A stretch of 64,000 nt of DNA, taken from NCBI RefSeq assembly GCF_035818635.1, contig NZ_JAYLLH010000003.1:62001-126000 (forward strand), read 5' to 3'. The position numbers and the translations under genes are program-made. Below the pieces are notes generated by a model, which saw nothing but the letters and a program-made list of their open reading frames with translations, did not search any database and was not told where the DNA came from. Below, piece by piece: positions 17,634-25,837 of this stretch (position 1 is its first letter; each line of letters starts with the position of its first letter). The stretch is from Mesobacterium_A hydrothermale. GTDB taxonomy: Bacteria > Pseudomonadota > Alphaproteobacteria > Rhodobacterales > Rhodobacteraceae.

Positions 17634-18932
17634 TCAGTACCGGTTCGCGATGGGCAGGTCTTCGGCCGGGAACAGGCTGATCACCTCGCACCCGTTTTCC
17701 GTCACGACGACTTCTTCCTCGATGCGGGCAGCGGAATAGCCGTCCGTCGCCGGGCAATAGGTTTCAAGGGCAAAAACCATGCCGGTCTGGATCTCCATCG
17801 GGTGATCCAGCGAAACCGCACGGCTGATGATGGGCCGTTCGTGCAAGGCCAGACCCAGACCATGCCCGAATTGCAGACCAAAGGCGGCATCTTCGTTGGG
17901 GAACCCGAACTCTTCTGCCTTGGGCCAGACCTCGGCCACCTTGTCTGTTGTCACGCCGGGCTTGATCATCGAGATCGAGGCGTCGATCCACTCGCGGGCC
18001 TTCACGTAGGCGTCGTTCTGAGCGGGTGTTGCGCGGCCGACGTTGAAGGTCCGGTAGTAACAGGTGCGATAGCCTTGATAGGATTGCAGGATGTCGAAGA
18101 AGGCCTGGTCACCGGGGCGGATCAGACGGTCCGTGAAGTTGTGCGGATGCGGGTTGCAGCGCTCGCCGGAGATCGCGTTGATCGCCTCCACGTCATCGGA
18201 GCCCATTTCATAAAGCATCTTGTTGGACAGGGCGACGATATCGCTCTCGCGTACGCCCGGTTTCAGCTCTTCATAGATCATGTGATAGACGCCATCGACC
18301 ATGCTGGCCGCCTGCGTCAAAAGCTGGATTTCGTCCCAGTTCTTGATCTCGCGCGCCGCCAACATGATCTGCTGACCGTCGATGACATGCAGGCCTTCCT
18401 CTTGCAGGGCGTGGAACATGGCGGTTTCGGCATAGTCGACCCCCACCGGCATGTCGCCCATGCCTGCGTCGCGGATCAACCCGGCGATCTGTTTCGCGTA
18501 TTTCTTCATCAGGCCGAATTCCGGCGGAATCGTCCCGCGCATGCCCACGACACCGGCGAGGCAGTGGCTGGGCTCCAGCCAGTCGGAATAGCGCTTGTGA
18601 TGCTCTGCCGCCGATCCAAAGTCCCAGACATAGGGGCTGTCATCGCCCGTCAGCAGGCAGAAGCGGCACATCTTGTCCCGTTCCCATTCGCCGATCTTGG
18701 TCGCGGACACGTAGCGGATGTTGTTCACGTCGAACAGCAAAAGCGTCCCCGCCGGAGAGTTCTGAAGCGCCTGCCGGGTGCGTGCCAGACGATAGCGGCG
18801 CAGGCGGTCATGATCGATCCGACGTTCGAAATCGACAGACATATGGCCCCAGGCTGGCAGCTTGTCGCGCCATTCCCAGTTGGGCTCAAGATCCTTCGGG
18901 GTGAGCATGTTCGGCATCAGGGCACGGGACAT
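17634..18932 (-). CDS. M24-fold protein, creatinase/DddP-like, one metal ligand missing
   Basis: A 432-residue protein of the pita-bread (M24) superfamily, which contains aminopeptidase P, creatinase, ectoine hydrolase and the DMSP lyase DddP. The first metal aspartate (D280 in FFDILQ), H357 (FGHGLGLALHE), E390 and the final glutamate (EEEVVV, 405-407) are present, but the second aspartate position is C291 (YRTCYYRT). Creatinase likewise lacks the full metal set. Strong GGAGGAG ribosome-binding site. Its place in a sugar operon suggests hydrolysis or lysis of a small metabolite; a proline peptidase is unlikely. Confidence 0.8.
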   Translation of the reverse strand: MSRALMPNMLTPKDLEPNWEWRDKLPAWGHMSVDFERRIDHDRLRRYRLARTRQALQNSPAGTLLLFDVNNIRYVSATKIGEWERDKMCRFCLLTGDDSPYVWDFGSAAEHHKRYSDWLEPSHCLAGVVGMRGTIPPEFGLMKKYAKQIAGLIRDAGMGDMPVGVDYAETAMFHALQEEGLHVIDGQQIMLAAREIKNWDEIQLLTQAASMVDGVYHMIYEELKPGVRESDIVALSNKMLYEMGSDDVEAINAISGERCNPHPHNFTDRLIRPGDQAFFDILQSYQGYRTCYYRTFNVGRATPAQNDAYVKAREWIDASISMIKPGVTTDKVAEVWPKAEEFGFPNEDAAFGLQFGHGLGLALHERPIISRAVSLDHPMEIQTGMVFALETYCPATDGYSAARIEEEVVVTENGCEVISLFPAEDLPIANRY

Positions 18933-19000
18933 GAGAGACTCCTCCGGGCGCGCGCAGCAGCCCGTTTTTGTGGGGTTAGAATTTTATTGAAATCAGCGGG

Positions 19001-19810
19001 TTACTTGGTCACCCAGCCACCGTCGATCGAGATCATCTGGCCGGTCATGTAGTCGCTGTCGTCACTTGCAAGGAACGACGCGGTGCCGGTGATATCCTCG
19101 GGATAGGACACGCGTTTGATCACAAGGTTGTTGGCGACGATATCGTCATAGGCCTGGCCTTCACGTTCCTTGAAACCGATCTCGACCAGGTCCTTGTCAA
19201 GCTGCTCCCAAAGCGGCGTGACCACCACGCCGGGCGCATAGCCGTTGACGGTGATGTTGTGCTCGGCCAGACCCAGCGCGCCGCATTCAGTCAGCGCGAG
19301 ACAGCCATATTTCGAGGTACAGTAAACCGTTACATCAACCAGCGGTTTTTTCGACGCGATGCTGCCGACGTTGATCAGCTTGTAGGGATGATCCGCCATC
19401 GGGCCCTGGGCGATCATCTGACGGGCGACCTCTTGCATCCCCAGCCACATCGCCTTGGTGTTGACGTTCATGATCATGTCCCAGTTGGCCTCATCGATAT
19501 CCATGAAGAACCTGGGCTTGTTCAGGCCGGCGTTGAATAACGCAACGTTGATCGAGCCAAACGCCTCGACCGTCGCGGCCACGGCATTGGCATTGTCCGC
19601 GCGGCCGGTTACGTCCATCCTGACAGCAATGGCGCGGCCCGCCCCCCTGGCATTGATGGCGTCGGCAACTTTTTGCGCCTCGTCCCCGTCAAGATCCCCA
19701 AGACAGACATTGGCGCCCTGGGCGGCAAAGGCTTCGGCGTTGGCCTGTCCCATGCCGCGCGCCGCGCCAGTGATCAGAATATTCTTCCCTTTCAAGCGAT
19801 TGGGGTCCAT
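19001..19810 (-). CDS. SDR oxidoreductase (leftward paralogue)
   Basis: NAD(P)-dependent short-chain dehydrogenase of 269 residues: TGAARGMGQ cofactor loop, LFNAGLNKP in place of NNAG, and the catalytic serine and YCTSK. It is clearly paralogous to the rightward SDR at 22947: both share a D-N-W-x-x-IM-x-VN stretch, GMQE-ARQMIAQGP and APGVV with WEQ-D-DL. Such enzymes oxidise polyols or sugars; the substrate here is unknown. It begins 18 bases after the regulator gene with a GGGAGGAAA site. Confidence 0.85.
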   Translation of the reverse strand: MDPNRLKGKNILITGAARGMGQANAEAFAAQGANVCLGDLDGDEAQKVADAINARGAGRAIAVRMDVTGRADNANAVAATVEAFGSINVALFNAGLNKPRFFMDIDEANWDMIMNVNTKAMWLGMQEVARQMIAQGPMADHPYKLINVGSIASKKPLVDVTVYCTSKYGCLALTECGALGLAEHNITVNGYAPGVVVTPLWEQLDKDLVEIGFKEREGQAYDDIVANNLVIKRVSYPEDITGTASFLASDDSDYMTGQMISIDGGWVTK

Positions 19811-19828
19811 GTCATTTCCTCCCTTTCA

Positions 19829-21577
19829 TCACGGTGTCGCGTTTGGTCGTATCAGTTTGTCGGCGCGCGCCTGTGCCCGGCGCAGCGCTTCGCGCGGGGG
19901 CGTCAGCCCGCGCAGCATGTCGTGAAATTCCTCGCCGCAGATCTGAAAGATGCCGCCGATCTCGGGCACCGGCGGGCGCGGCCAGAACTGCAATTCATCC
20001 CGCCAAGACATCCCGTCCACTGCCTCGAAGATCGTCGAGGTGCGGCGAACCTCGGGGTCTGCGCCGACGGAATAGCGCGGGTTCGTGCGGCTGCCGTTCT
20101 GAACGTAGAGCTTTTGCGCCTCGGGCGATGTGAACACCTTGAGCGCTTCAACCGCGGCCGGAATGCGTTCAGGTGCAAGGTTGGCCGGGATGCCCATGAC
20201 GTAGCCGCCGACAGGCGCCACCGGCCGCGCCCCGGGTGCAGGCGGATGTGGCAGATAGCTGGTCTGTCCGCAGGCCGGTGATGTATCGTCAAGTTCGAAA
20301 TAGGGCGCCAGCAACGTATAGCCGTATGCCATTGCCACCTTGCCAGAGGCATAGGGCCGAACCCGTTCATACCAGGACATCGACAGGATGTCGGGCGGAG
20401 AATACTTCAGCAGCTCGAGAAGAAACTCCGCGACCTGCAGCCCGGCCTTGGTGTCGATCATCGCGCGATAACCGCCCTGGGCAAGATGCCCGGTGCCGAA
20501 TCCGCCCGCAACGTCTGGCAAATCCAGGATCGGCTGGCCGAAATCCGCATAGGTCATCAACACGGTATGGCCCAGCGCCGTTCCGCGCGCCGCGTTCCAG
20601 GCGATGCCATATTTTCCGTGCGTCGGGTCGTGAAGGGCACGGGCAGCGTGCAGCAGCGCATCGGTGCTGGCGGGTGGCTCCAACCCGGCCTCTGCGAACA
20701 CGTCGTGGCGAAAGAACAAAAGCTCTGGCGTGGTCTGTGCCGGCACGCCATAAGCGCGCCCGCCCCAATGCGCGCCTTGCCAGCCCGCGGTATGAAAATC
20801 GGACGGATCAAGCTCGGCAAGGTCCATCACCTGATCGAGCGGCATTAGAATGCCGCGGCTGGCAAACTCGCCAATCCAGGGCAGGTCCACGGCAATGATA
20901 TCATAGCGGCTGGTGTCACGGGCTGCATTGCGCAAGGTTTCCTCGCGCAGACGGTCAATCGAGAACGCGCGCTGGCTGATACTTGACCCGATCACCTGTT
21001 CGAACTGGCGCTTGAGGTTGTCCATGACCATGAAGGTCGGGTCGCCATGCACCAGAACCCGCAACCCGCCAGACAGCTTCAGCGGTTCGGTCAGAACCCG
21101 CAGCGGCGGGATCGAATGCGCGGCCGCATAGCTGCCGCCGAAATAATAGTCTTTTGTATCACGGTTCCGGGCCACGCCGCCGAACGCCCCTTCGCACAAG
21201 CGCCGCAAGCGGCCCGACATCTGCACCCATGTCTCCAGCAACACATCGCTTGGATGCAGGGAAAAGCTCTTGCCCGATGCGGTGCGGGGGCGCTGCTCGA
21301 TCAGCCCGGCTTCGATCATCTCTTTCAGACGGCGGTTCGCAGTGGCATAAGGCACGCGGCTTGCGCTGATCAAAGAGGTGGCGGTGACGGTCTTGCCATC
21401 GAAATGTCCCTGAAGCAGATGGATGGCCATCCGCAGGTGGGCATTGGGAACAAACAGGTCAATCGCGCCCTCGATCTCGTCGTTGAGCGCCTCCAGAAAC
21501 GACAGGATCTCGACCGCCTCGGGCTTCGCCATTGGCGCAGCAGGGCTGTGTCGGGTATGTCGTCCCATGTCGTTCAT
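19829..21577 (-). CDS. Fused winged-helix regulator and cytoplasmic solute-binding protein
   Basis: A 582-residue protein with two parts. Residues about 48-105 form a winged helix of MarR/IclR type (LRMAIHLLQGHF, TATSLISASRVPYATANRRL, EMIEAGLIEQRP). From about 170 to 560 it resembles extracellular solute-binding protein family 1 (maltose-binding type), with GGLRVLVHGDPTF, GRAYGVPAQTTPELLFFR, GKYGIAWNAARG and VGGYVMGIPAN. No signal peptide precedes the binding domain, so it should sense ligand in the cytoplasm. The start at 21577 gives a complete winged helix, though its ribosome-binding site is weak. First gene of the leftward operon and likely regulator of both arms. Confidence 0.8.
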   Translation of the reverse strand: MNDMGRHTRHSPAAPMAKPEAVEILSFLEALNDEIEGAIDLFVPNAHLRMAIHLLQGHFDGKTVTATSLISASRVPYATANRRLKEMIEAGLIEQRPRTASGKSFSLHPSDVLLETWVQMSGRLRRLCEGAFGGVARNRDTKDYYFGGSYAAAHSIPPLRVLTEPLKLSGGLRVLVHGDPTFMVMDNLKRQFEQVIGSSISQRAFSIDRLREETLRNAARDTSRYDIIAVDLPWIGEFASRGILMPLDQVMDLAELDPSDFHTAGWQGAHWGGRAYGVPAQTTPELLFFRHDVFAEAGLEPPASTDALLHAARALHDPTHGKYGIAWNAARGTALGHTVLMTYADFGQPILDLPDVAGGFGTGHLAQGGYRAMIDTKAGLQVAEFLLELLKYSPPDILSMSWYERVRPYASGKVAMAYGYTLLAPYFELDDTSPACGQTSYLPHPPAPGARPVAPVGGYVMGIPANLAPERIPAAVEALKVFTSPEAQKLYVQNGSRTNPRYSVGADPEVRRTSTIFEAVDGMSWRDELQFWPRPPVPEIGGIFQICGEEFHDMLRGLTPPREALRRAQARADKLIRPNATP

Positions 21578-21639
21578 TGTCCATGTGCGCCTTTTGTTGT
21601 CGGGCTTGATGTCAGGCTGTTCTTGCGGCGTACTCGCCG

Positions 21640-21654
21640 TATCCAATCTGGATG
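21640..21654. promoter_or_regulatory. Operator-like inverted repeat 1
   Basis: TATCCAATCTGGATG, an inverted repeat of TATCC and GGAT about a five-base spacer, 63 bases upstream of the regulator start. It matches the second repeat at 21745-21759 at 11 of 15 positions, including both arms. Confidence 0.6.
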
Positions 21655-21743
21655 AATCGCGTTGTGGCACCTCTGGCCTCCTTGCAGGATGTCCAATGTG
21701 ATCGTCACAACGTATCGCAATAATGTTCATTATGAATTTCTTT

Positions 21744-21760
21744 ATATCCGATATGGATAT
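21744..21760. promoter_or_regulatory. Operator-like inverted repeat 2
   Basis: ATATCCGATATGGATAT, a perfect 6-bp inverted repeat about a 5-base spacer, 143 bases upstream of the importer start and next to the TTCATTATGAA palindrome. Its centre is 105 bp from that of repeat 1. Confidence 0.65.
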
Positions 21761-21903
21761 CTTATCTGGTTCGGCGCGTCGGGAATCCGGGCAGGTTGTG
21801 ACTCGATCGTTCGGCGGGGCCGGATGATGGTTCGGCTTCTGCAAGAGGCCGCGGGCCGTCCGTAACGGGACACACGCCCACTTCAATTTTTGGGAGGAAG
21901 AAC

Positions 21904-22866
21904 ATGAAGATCAGGACATTCCTGGCAGTGACCACCGCAGCCGCCACCCTTGCCGGTGGGGCATTTGCCGATGGCCATGGCGGTACCATGAAGATCGGAA
22001 TCACCCAGAACAACGTGGGTGTCGACAGCTATCAGACCACCTATGAGAAGGCCTTCATCGAAGCGGCTGACGCCAATGACAAGGTCGAGACCGTCGTGCT
22101 GGATGCCGGCGGCGACGTGGCGCGCCAGATCGCCCAGATGGAAGACCTCATTCAGCAGGAAGTCGACGCCATCATCATCTGGCCGACCAACGGTGAAGCG
22201 GTCATTCCCGCCGTGCGCAAGGCCTATCAGGCCGGCATCCCGGTTATCGTGACCAATTCGAACATTGCCGAGGCGGGCTTCAGCTTCGTGAAGTCATTCT
22301 CGGGTCCCGACAACATCACGCAGGGGGCCCGCTCGGCCGAGATCATGTGCGACAAGTTCAAGGCCATGGGCATCGAGAACGAAGCCAAGGTCGTCCACAT
22401 CACCGGCCAGCCGGGGTACACCACGGCGATCGAACGGGCGAAGGGTTTCGATGATCGTCTGCCCGAGGTCTGCCCGAACGTCACCGTTCTGGACACCCAG
22501 CCGGGAGACTGGAATCGCGAGAAATCGCAACAGGTTATGGAAGCCTTCCTGGTAAAGTACGACGACATCGACGGTGTCTATGCCGGCGATGACAACATGG
22601 GGGTGGGCGCGCTGAACGCTGCCAAGGCAGCGGGCCGCGACGGCATCATCTTCGTCGGCGCGACCAACTTTGCCGTCGGCTACGAAGCGATGGCCGCGGG
22701 CGACTACTGGGGCTCGATCTACCAGTCCCCGGTTGATGACGCGAAGGCCGCGCTGAAGACGGCGATCGATGTGCTCGAAGGCAAGGACGTGCCGTTCCTG
22801 AACTACTTCGATACGCCGAAAATCACGCAGGACAACATGGGCGAGTTCACCAAACCGGTGTTCTGA
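21904..22866 (+). CDS. Sugar ABC transporter periplasmic binding protein, ribose type
   Basis: A 320-residue periplasmic protein of the type I (RbsB-like) sugar-binding fold. A signal peptide (MKIRTFLAVTTAAATLAGGAFA) is followed by the mature domain starting with MKIGITQNNVGVDSYQTT. IIIWPTNGEAVIPAVRKAYQAGIPVIVTNS and DGVYAGDDNMGVGAL are characteristic of the ribose/xylose/galactose group. It has a strong GGGAGGAAG ribosome-binding site and heads the rightward operon. A strong hairpin after it probably stabilises its message, giving binding protein in excess. Substrate unknown. Confidence 0.92.
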   Translation: MKIRTFLAVTTAAATLAGGAFADGHGGTMKIGITQNNVGVDSYQTTYEKAFIEAADANDKVETVVLDAGGDVARQIAQMEDLIQQEVDAIIIWPTNGEAVIPAVRKAYQAGIPVIVTNSNIAEAGFSFVKSFSGPDNITQGARSAEIMCDKFKAMGIENEAKVVHITGQPGYTTAIERAKGFDDRLPEVCPNVTVLDTQPGDWNREKSQQVMEAFLVKYDDIDGVYAGDDNMGVGALNAAKAAGRDGIIFVGATNFAVGYEAMAAGDYWGSIYQSPVDDAKAALKTAIDVLEGKDVPFLNYFDTPKITQDNMGEFTKPVF

Positions 22867-22880
22867 TCGCGTCTGCTGCG

Positions 22881-22906
22881 GTGCGGGGGCCGACTTGCCC
22901 CCGCAC
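22881..22906 (+). other. Intercistronic hairpin after the binding-protein gene
   Basis: A 10-bp perfect stem GTGCGGGGGC/GCCCCCGCAC with a six-base loop, without a T run, 14 bases after the stop. Such hairpins often protect the upstream message or reduce read-through. Confidence 0.65.
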
Positions 22907-22946
22907 GATGTTTAGCCTTAAACGAATTTAGACAGGGAAGCACGCC

Positions 22947-23750
22947 ATGGGACGTGTCACGGATCGCGTTTGCCTCGTGACGGGTGCGGCGCGCGGCATC
23001 GGTCGCGCCATCGGAGAAGCCTTGCTCAACGAAGGGGCAAAGGTCTGTTTCGCAGACATCGACATTGACGGCGTCAACGCCGTCGCCGACGCCAACCGGG
23101 CACAACATGGGGACCGCGTAACGTCGGCGCAGGTCGACGTCACCAGCCGCGCGCAGGTTCGCGCAATGGTCGCACACACCGTCGAAACCTTCGGCCGCAT
23201 CGACGTCAAGTTCAACAATGCAGGCGTGAACAAGCCGATGAACTTTATGGACGTGGACGAAGACAACTGGAATTTCATCATGGGCGTCAATGGTTTGGGG
23301 TGTCTGATCGGGATGCAGGAAGCCGCCCGCCAGATGATTGCCCAAGGCCCTGCCGCTGACGGCATGGCGGGCAAGATCATCAACACCGCGTCGGTTGCCA
23401 GCCGTCAGGGCTATGACAACGTCGCACCCTATTGCGCGTCGAAATTCGCCGTCGTGTCGTTGACGCAATCGGGCGCGCGGGACCTGTCGAAACATGGTAT
23501 CACCGTCACAGGGTTCGCACCCGGCGTGGTCCGGACAGAGATGTGGGAACAGGTCGACCAGGACCTGATGGCAATTGGCGCCGCCGAGCGTCCGGGACAG
23601 GCGATGGAGGAATTCTCTGCCGCTATCCTCAAGGGACGCGTCGCAACGCCCCCTGACATCACGGGAACAACGACGTTTCTTGCCTCGAAGGACAGCGATT
23701 ACATGACCGGCCAGATCGTCATGATCGACGGCGGCATGACGCTGGTCTGA
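22947..23750 (+). CDS. SDR oxidoreductase (rightward paralogue)
   Basis: A 267-residue short-chain dehydrogenase with TGAARGIGRA, FNNAGVNKP, the catalytic serine in NTASVAS and the YCASK pair. It is paralogous to the SDR at 19001, with the same GMQEAARQMIAQGP and MTGQI-IDGG segments. Its position between the binding protein and the permeases ties it to the imported sugar, as a likely sugar or polyol dehydrogenase. GGGAAG lies at the ribosome-binding position. Confidence 0.88.
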   Translation: MGRVTDRVCLVTGAARGIGRAIGEALLNEGAKVCFADIDIDGVNAVADANRAQHGDRVTSAQVDVTSRAQVRAMVAHTVETFGRIDVKFNNAGVNKPMNFMDVDEDNWNFIMGVNGLGCLIGMQEAARQMIAQGPAADGMAGKIINTASVASRQGYDNVAPYCASKFAVVSLTQSGARDLSKHGITVTGFAPGVVRTEMWEQVDQDLMAIGAAERPGQAMEEFSAAILKGRVATPPDITGTTTFLASKDSDYMTGQIVMIDGGMTLV

Positions 23751-23810
23751 CAGGTGCGCGCCACGGAACGACACGTCAAAACGCAGGCCTGCGGTTCAAG
23801 GGAGGGGATC

Positions 23811-24785
23811 ATGGCAGCATTCGACCGAAGGGCGATCGGCAGCGTCTTGGCGAAACAGGGTATCCTGATCGCCTTTGCGCTGTTCATGATCGCCTTCACC
23901 ATCGCCAATCCAAAATTCATCACCATCGACAACGTGTTCAGCGTTGTCCGGTCGTCGGCCATCCTTGGGGTCATGGCGCTGGGGGTGACCTTTGTGGTCA
24001 TCAGCGGCAATCTCGATCTCTCGGTCGGCTCGATGATGTCGTTTTCGACCATCGTGGTGCTGGACCTGCATGACAGGATCGGCCCGGCCCTTGCCATTCC
24101 CGCGATGTTCGCCATGACGCTCAGCCTTGGTGCCTTCATCGGGTTTCTGGTCGGTTACCTCCGGCTGAACTCACTGATCGTGACGCTCGGCATGCTCTCG
24201 GCGATCCATGGCCTGACACTGACCTATTCCGGCGGGCAAAACATGGACATCGCCGACAAGGAAGGCACCTGGTTCTCGGTCTTCGGTCAGGGCTCCGCGC
24301 TTGGCATCCCCGTACCGATCCTGATCCTGGTGCTGTTGGCGGCGCTGCTTGGCCTTGTGCTGGCGCGCACCCCGTTCGGGCGCAAGGTCTATGCGGTTGG
24401 CGGCAACGGCACAGCGGCAACCTTTTCGGGCATCAAGCGCGCGCGCACCGTGTTCACGTGCTACCTGATCTCGGCCGGCTGCGTCGCCACGGCAGGTGTG
24501 ATGCAGGCCAGCCGATCGCTGGGCTCGCAAAACACCGTGGGCCAGGGTCTGGAACTTGAGGTGCTGGCCGCCGTGATCCTGGGCGGCGCGTCCTTGCTGG
24601 GCGGCTCTGGTACGATCTTCAAGACAGTAATCGGCGTGCTGATCCTGGGCTTTATCCAGAACGGTCTGCTGCTGGTGGGCTTGCAGTTCTATGTCCAGTT
24701 TGTCGTGACCTGGATCATCATCATCCTTGCGGTCTGGCTCGATATCGCAGCCAAGCGCGGCAAGCTGTTCTCGCATATCGCGTAA
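23811..24785 (+). CDS. Sugar ABC transporter permease 1, RbsC type
   Basis: Inner-membrane permease of 324 residues with about eight to ten hydrophobic helices and the family segment VISGNLDLSVGSMMSF. VLAAVILGGASLLGGSGTIFKTVIGVLILG is the conserved C-terminal region. The start at 23811 follows a strong GGGAGGGG site; an in-frame ATG 19 codons earlier is less likely. It pairs with the next gene, so the transporter would use a heterodimeric channel. Confidence 0.92.
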   Translation: MAAFDRRAIGSVLAKQGILIAFALFMIAFTIANPKFITIDNVFSVVRSSAILGVMALGVTFVVISGNLDLSVGSMMSFSTIVVLDLHDRIGPALAIPAMFAMTLSLGAFIGFLVGYLRLNSLIVTLGMLSAIHGLTLTYSGGQNMDIADKEGTWFSVFGQGSALGIPVPILILVLLAALLGLVLARTPFGRKVYAVGGNGTAATFSGIKRARTVFTCYLISAGCVATAGVMQASRSLGSQNTVGQGLELEVLAAVILGGASLLGGSGTIFKTVIGVLILGFIQNGLLLVGLQFYVQFVVTWIIIILAVWLDIAAKRGKLFSHIA

Positions 24786-24835
24786 CGCCCGCACGCCGCG
24801 ACCGCGGCAGGGCACGGAAAGCAAGAGGGGGCGTT

Positions 24836-25837
24836 ATGAAACAGGGCACACTCTCCAAGGCGCTGAAGGGCGGCGCAATCTGGGGCTTCATCCTGATCGA
24901 ACTGATCTTTTTCAGTGTGGCAGGCGAATACCTTTCGCTGTCTGACAAGGCATTCATGGACGGGCAGAACATGCTGTTGCTGTTCAAGCAATCCGCCCCG
25001 ATCGGCATCATCGCGATGGGTATGACCCTCGTCATGGTCAACGGCAACATCGACCTGTCGGTCGGCGCGACCTTCGCCATCGCGGCCATCATCCTGCTTG
25101 ACAGCATGACCTGGACGATCTTCGGCGGGTTTGGCGACTGGGTGATCCCGGTGGCCTGGCTGCTGGCGCTTCTGACTGGTACGCTGCTGGGCGCGCTGAA
25201 CGGGTTCATCGTCTGGAAAACCGGCGTGGACGCCTTCATCGTCACGCTGGGCTCGATGCTGGGTTATCGTGGCATTGTCTTCATGTTCAACGGCGAAAAC
25301 CCGACCAGCCATCTGAACTGGACGCTGGTGGACTTTGCCGAGGCCCAGTTCCTGGGCTTCGCCACGGCGACATGGTTCCTGCTTGGGGTGACGCTTGTCA
25401 TGTGGTTCGTCATGAGCCGCACGGTGCATGGCCGCAACGCCTATGCCATCGGCGACAACCGCGAGGCCGCGGTCAATGCCGGCATCCGCGTGGGCCCGCA
25501 CATGATGATCAACTTTGCCATCATCGGCTTTCTCGCAGCGCTTTCGGCGGTGGTCTTCTACTCCGAATCCGGCTCGGTCAATCCCAACGACGGGCAGCTT
25601 TACGAACTTTGGGTGATCACCGCTGTAGTCCTGGGCGGAACCAAGATCACCGGCGGCGCGGGCAATGTCATCGGCACCTTCGGCGGCGTCATCGCGATCC
25701 AGCTTCTGCGCAAGGGGCTGGGCCATATCGGGGCGGATACCTCGACGGTGAATCTGGTGATCGGCCTGATCCTCATCGCGGTGCTGTTCCTTGACAAGCA
25801 ATTGAACATCAAGGGCAAAGAGGAGCTGCGGGTATGA
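24836..25837 (+). CDS. Sugar ABC transporter permease 2, RbsC type
   Basis: A 333-residue permease homologous to the preceding one, with MVNGNIDLSVGATFAIAA and VVLGGTKITGGAGNVIGTFGG. Two different RbsC-type permeases in one operon is less common than the single-permease ribose layout. The stop overlaps the ATPase start by four bases (ATGA), indicating translational coupling. Ribosome-binding site GAGGGGG. Confidence 0.92.
   Translation: MKQGTLSKALKGGAIWGFILIELIFFSVAGEYLSLSDKAFMDGQNMLLLFKQSAPIGIIAMGMTLVMVNGNIDLSVGATFAIAAIILLDSMTWTIFGGFGDWVIPVAWLLALLTGTLLGALNGFIVWKTGVDAFIVTLGSMLGYRGIVFMFNGENPTSHLNWTLVDFAEAQFLGFATATWFLLGVTLVMWFVMSRTVHGRNAYAIGDNREAAVNAGIRVGPHMMINFAIIGFLAALSAVVFYSESGSVNPNDGQLYELWVITAVVLGGTKITGGAGNVIGTFGGVIAIQLLRKGLGHIGADTSTVNLVIGLILIAVLFLDKQLNIKGKEELRV

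Larger units (their letters stand above)
21578..21903. promoter_or_regulatory. Divergent promoter region of the sugar locus
   Basis: This 326-base gap separates the regulator operon from the importer operon. Its middle (about 21700-21765) is markedly richer in A and T than the surroundings. It contains two related inverted repeats listed separately and a further palindrome TTCATTATGAA at 21726-21736. No small gene is supported. Confidence 0.7.

Noticed and set aside
17634..18932. M24 protein as DMSP lyase DddP
   Set aside because: The general fold and a similar N-terminal region fit, but DddP needs both aspartate metal ligands and one is cysteine here; the gene neighbours concern sugars rather than DMSP.
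16461..19052. 863-residue open frame opposite the SDR and M24 genes
   Set aside because: Covers three well-supported genes on the other strand and contains no family motif.
21904..22866. Autoinducer-2 (LsrB-type) binding protein
   Set aside because: The fold is shared, but no lsr genes accompany it and the operon carries sugar dehydrogenases and an FAH hydrolase.
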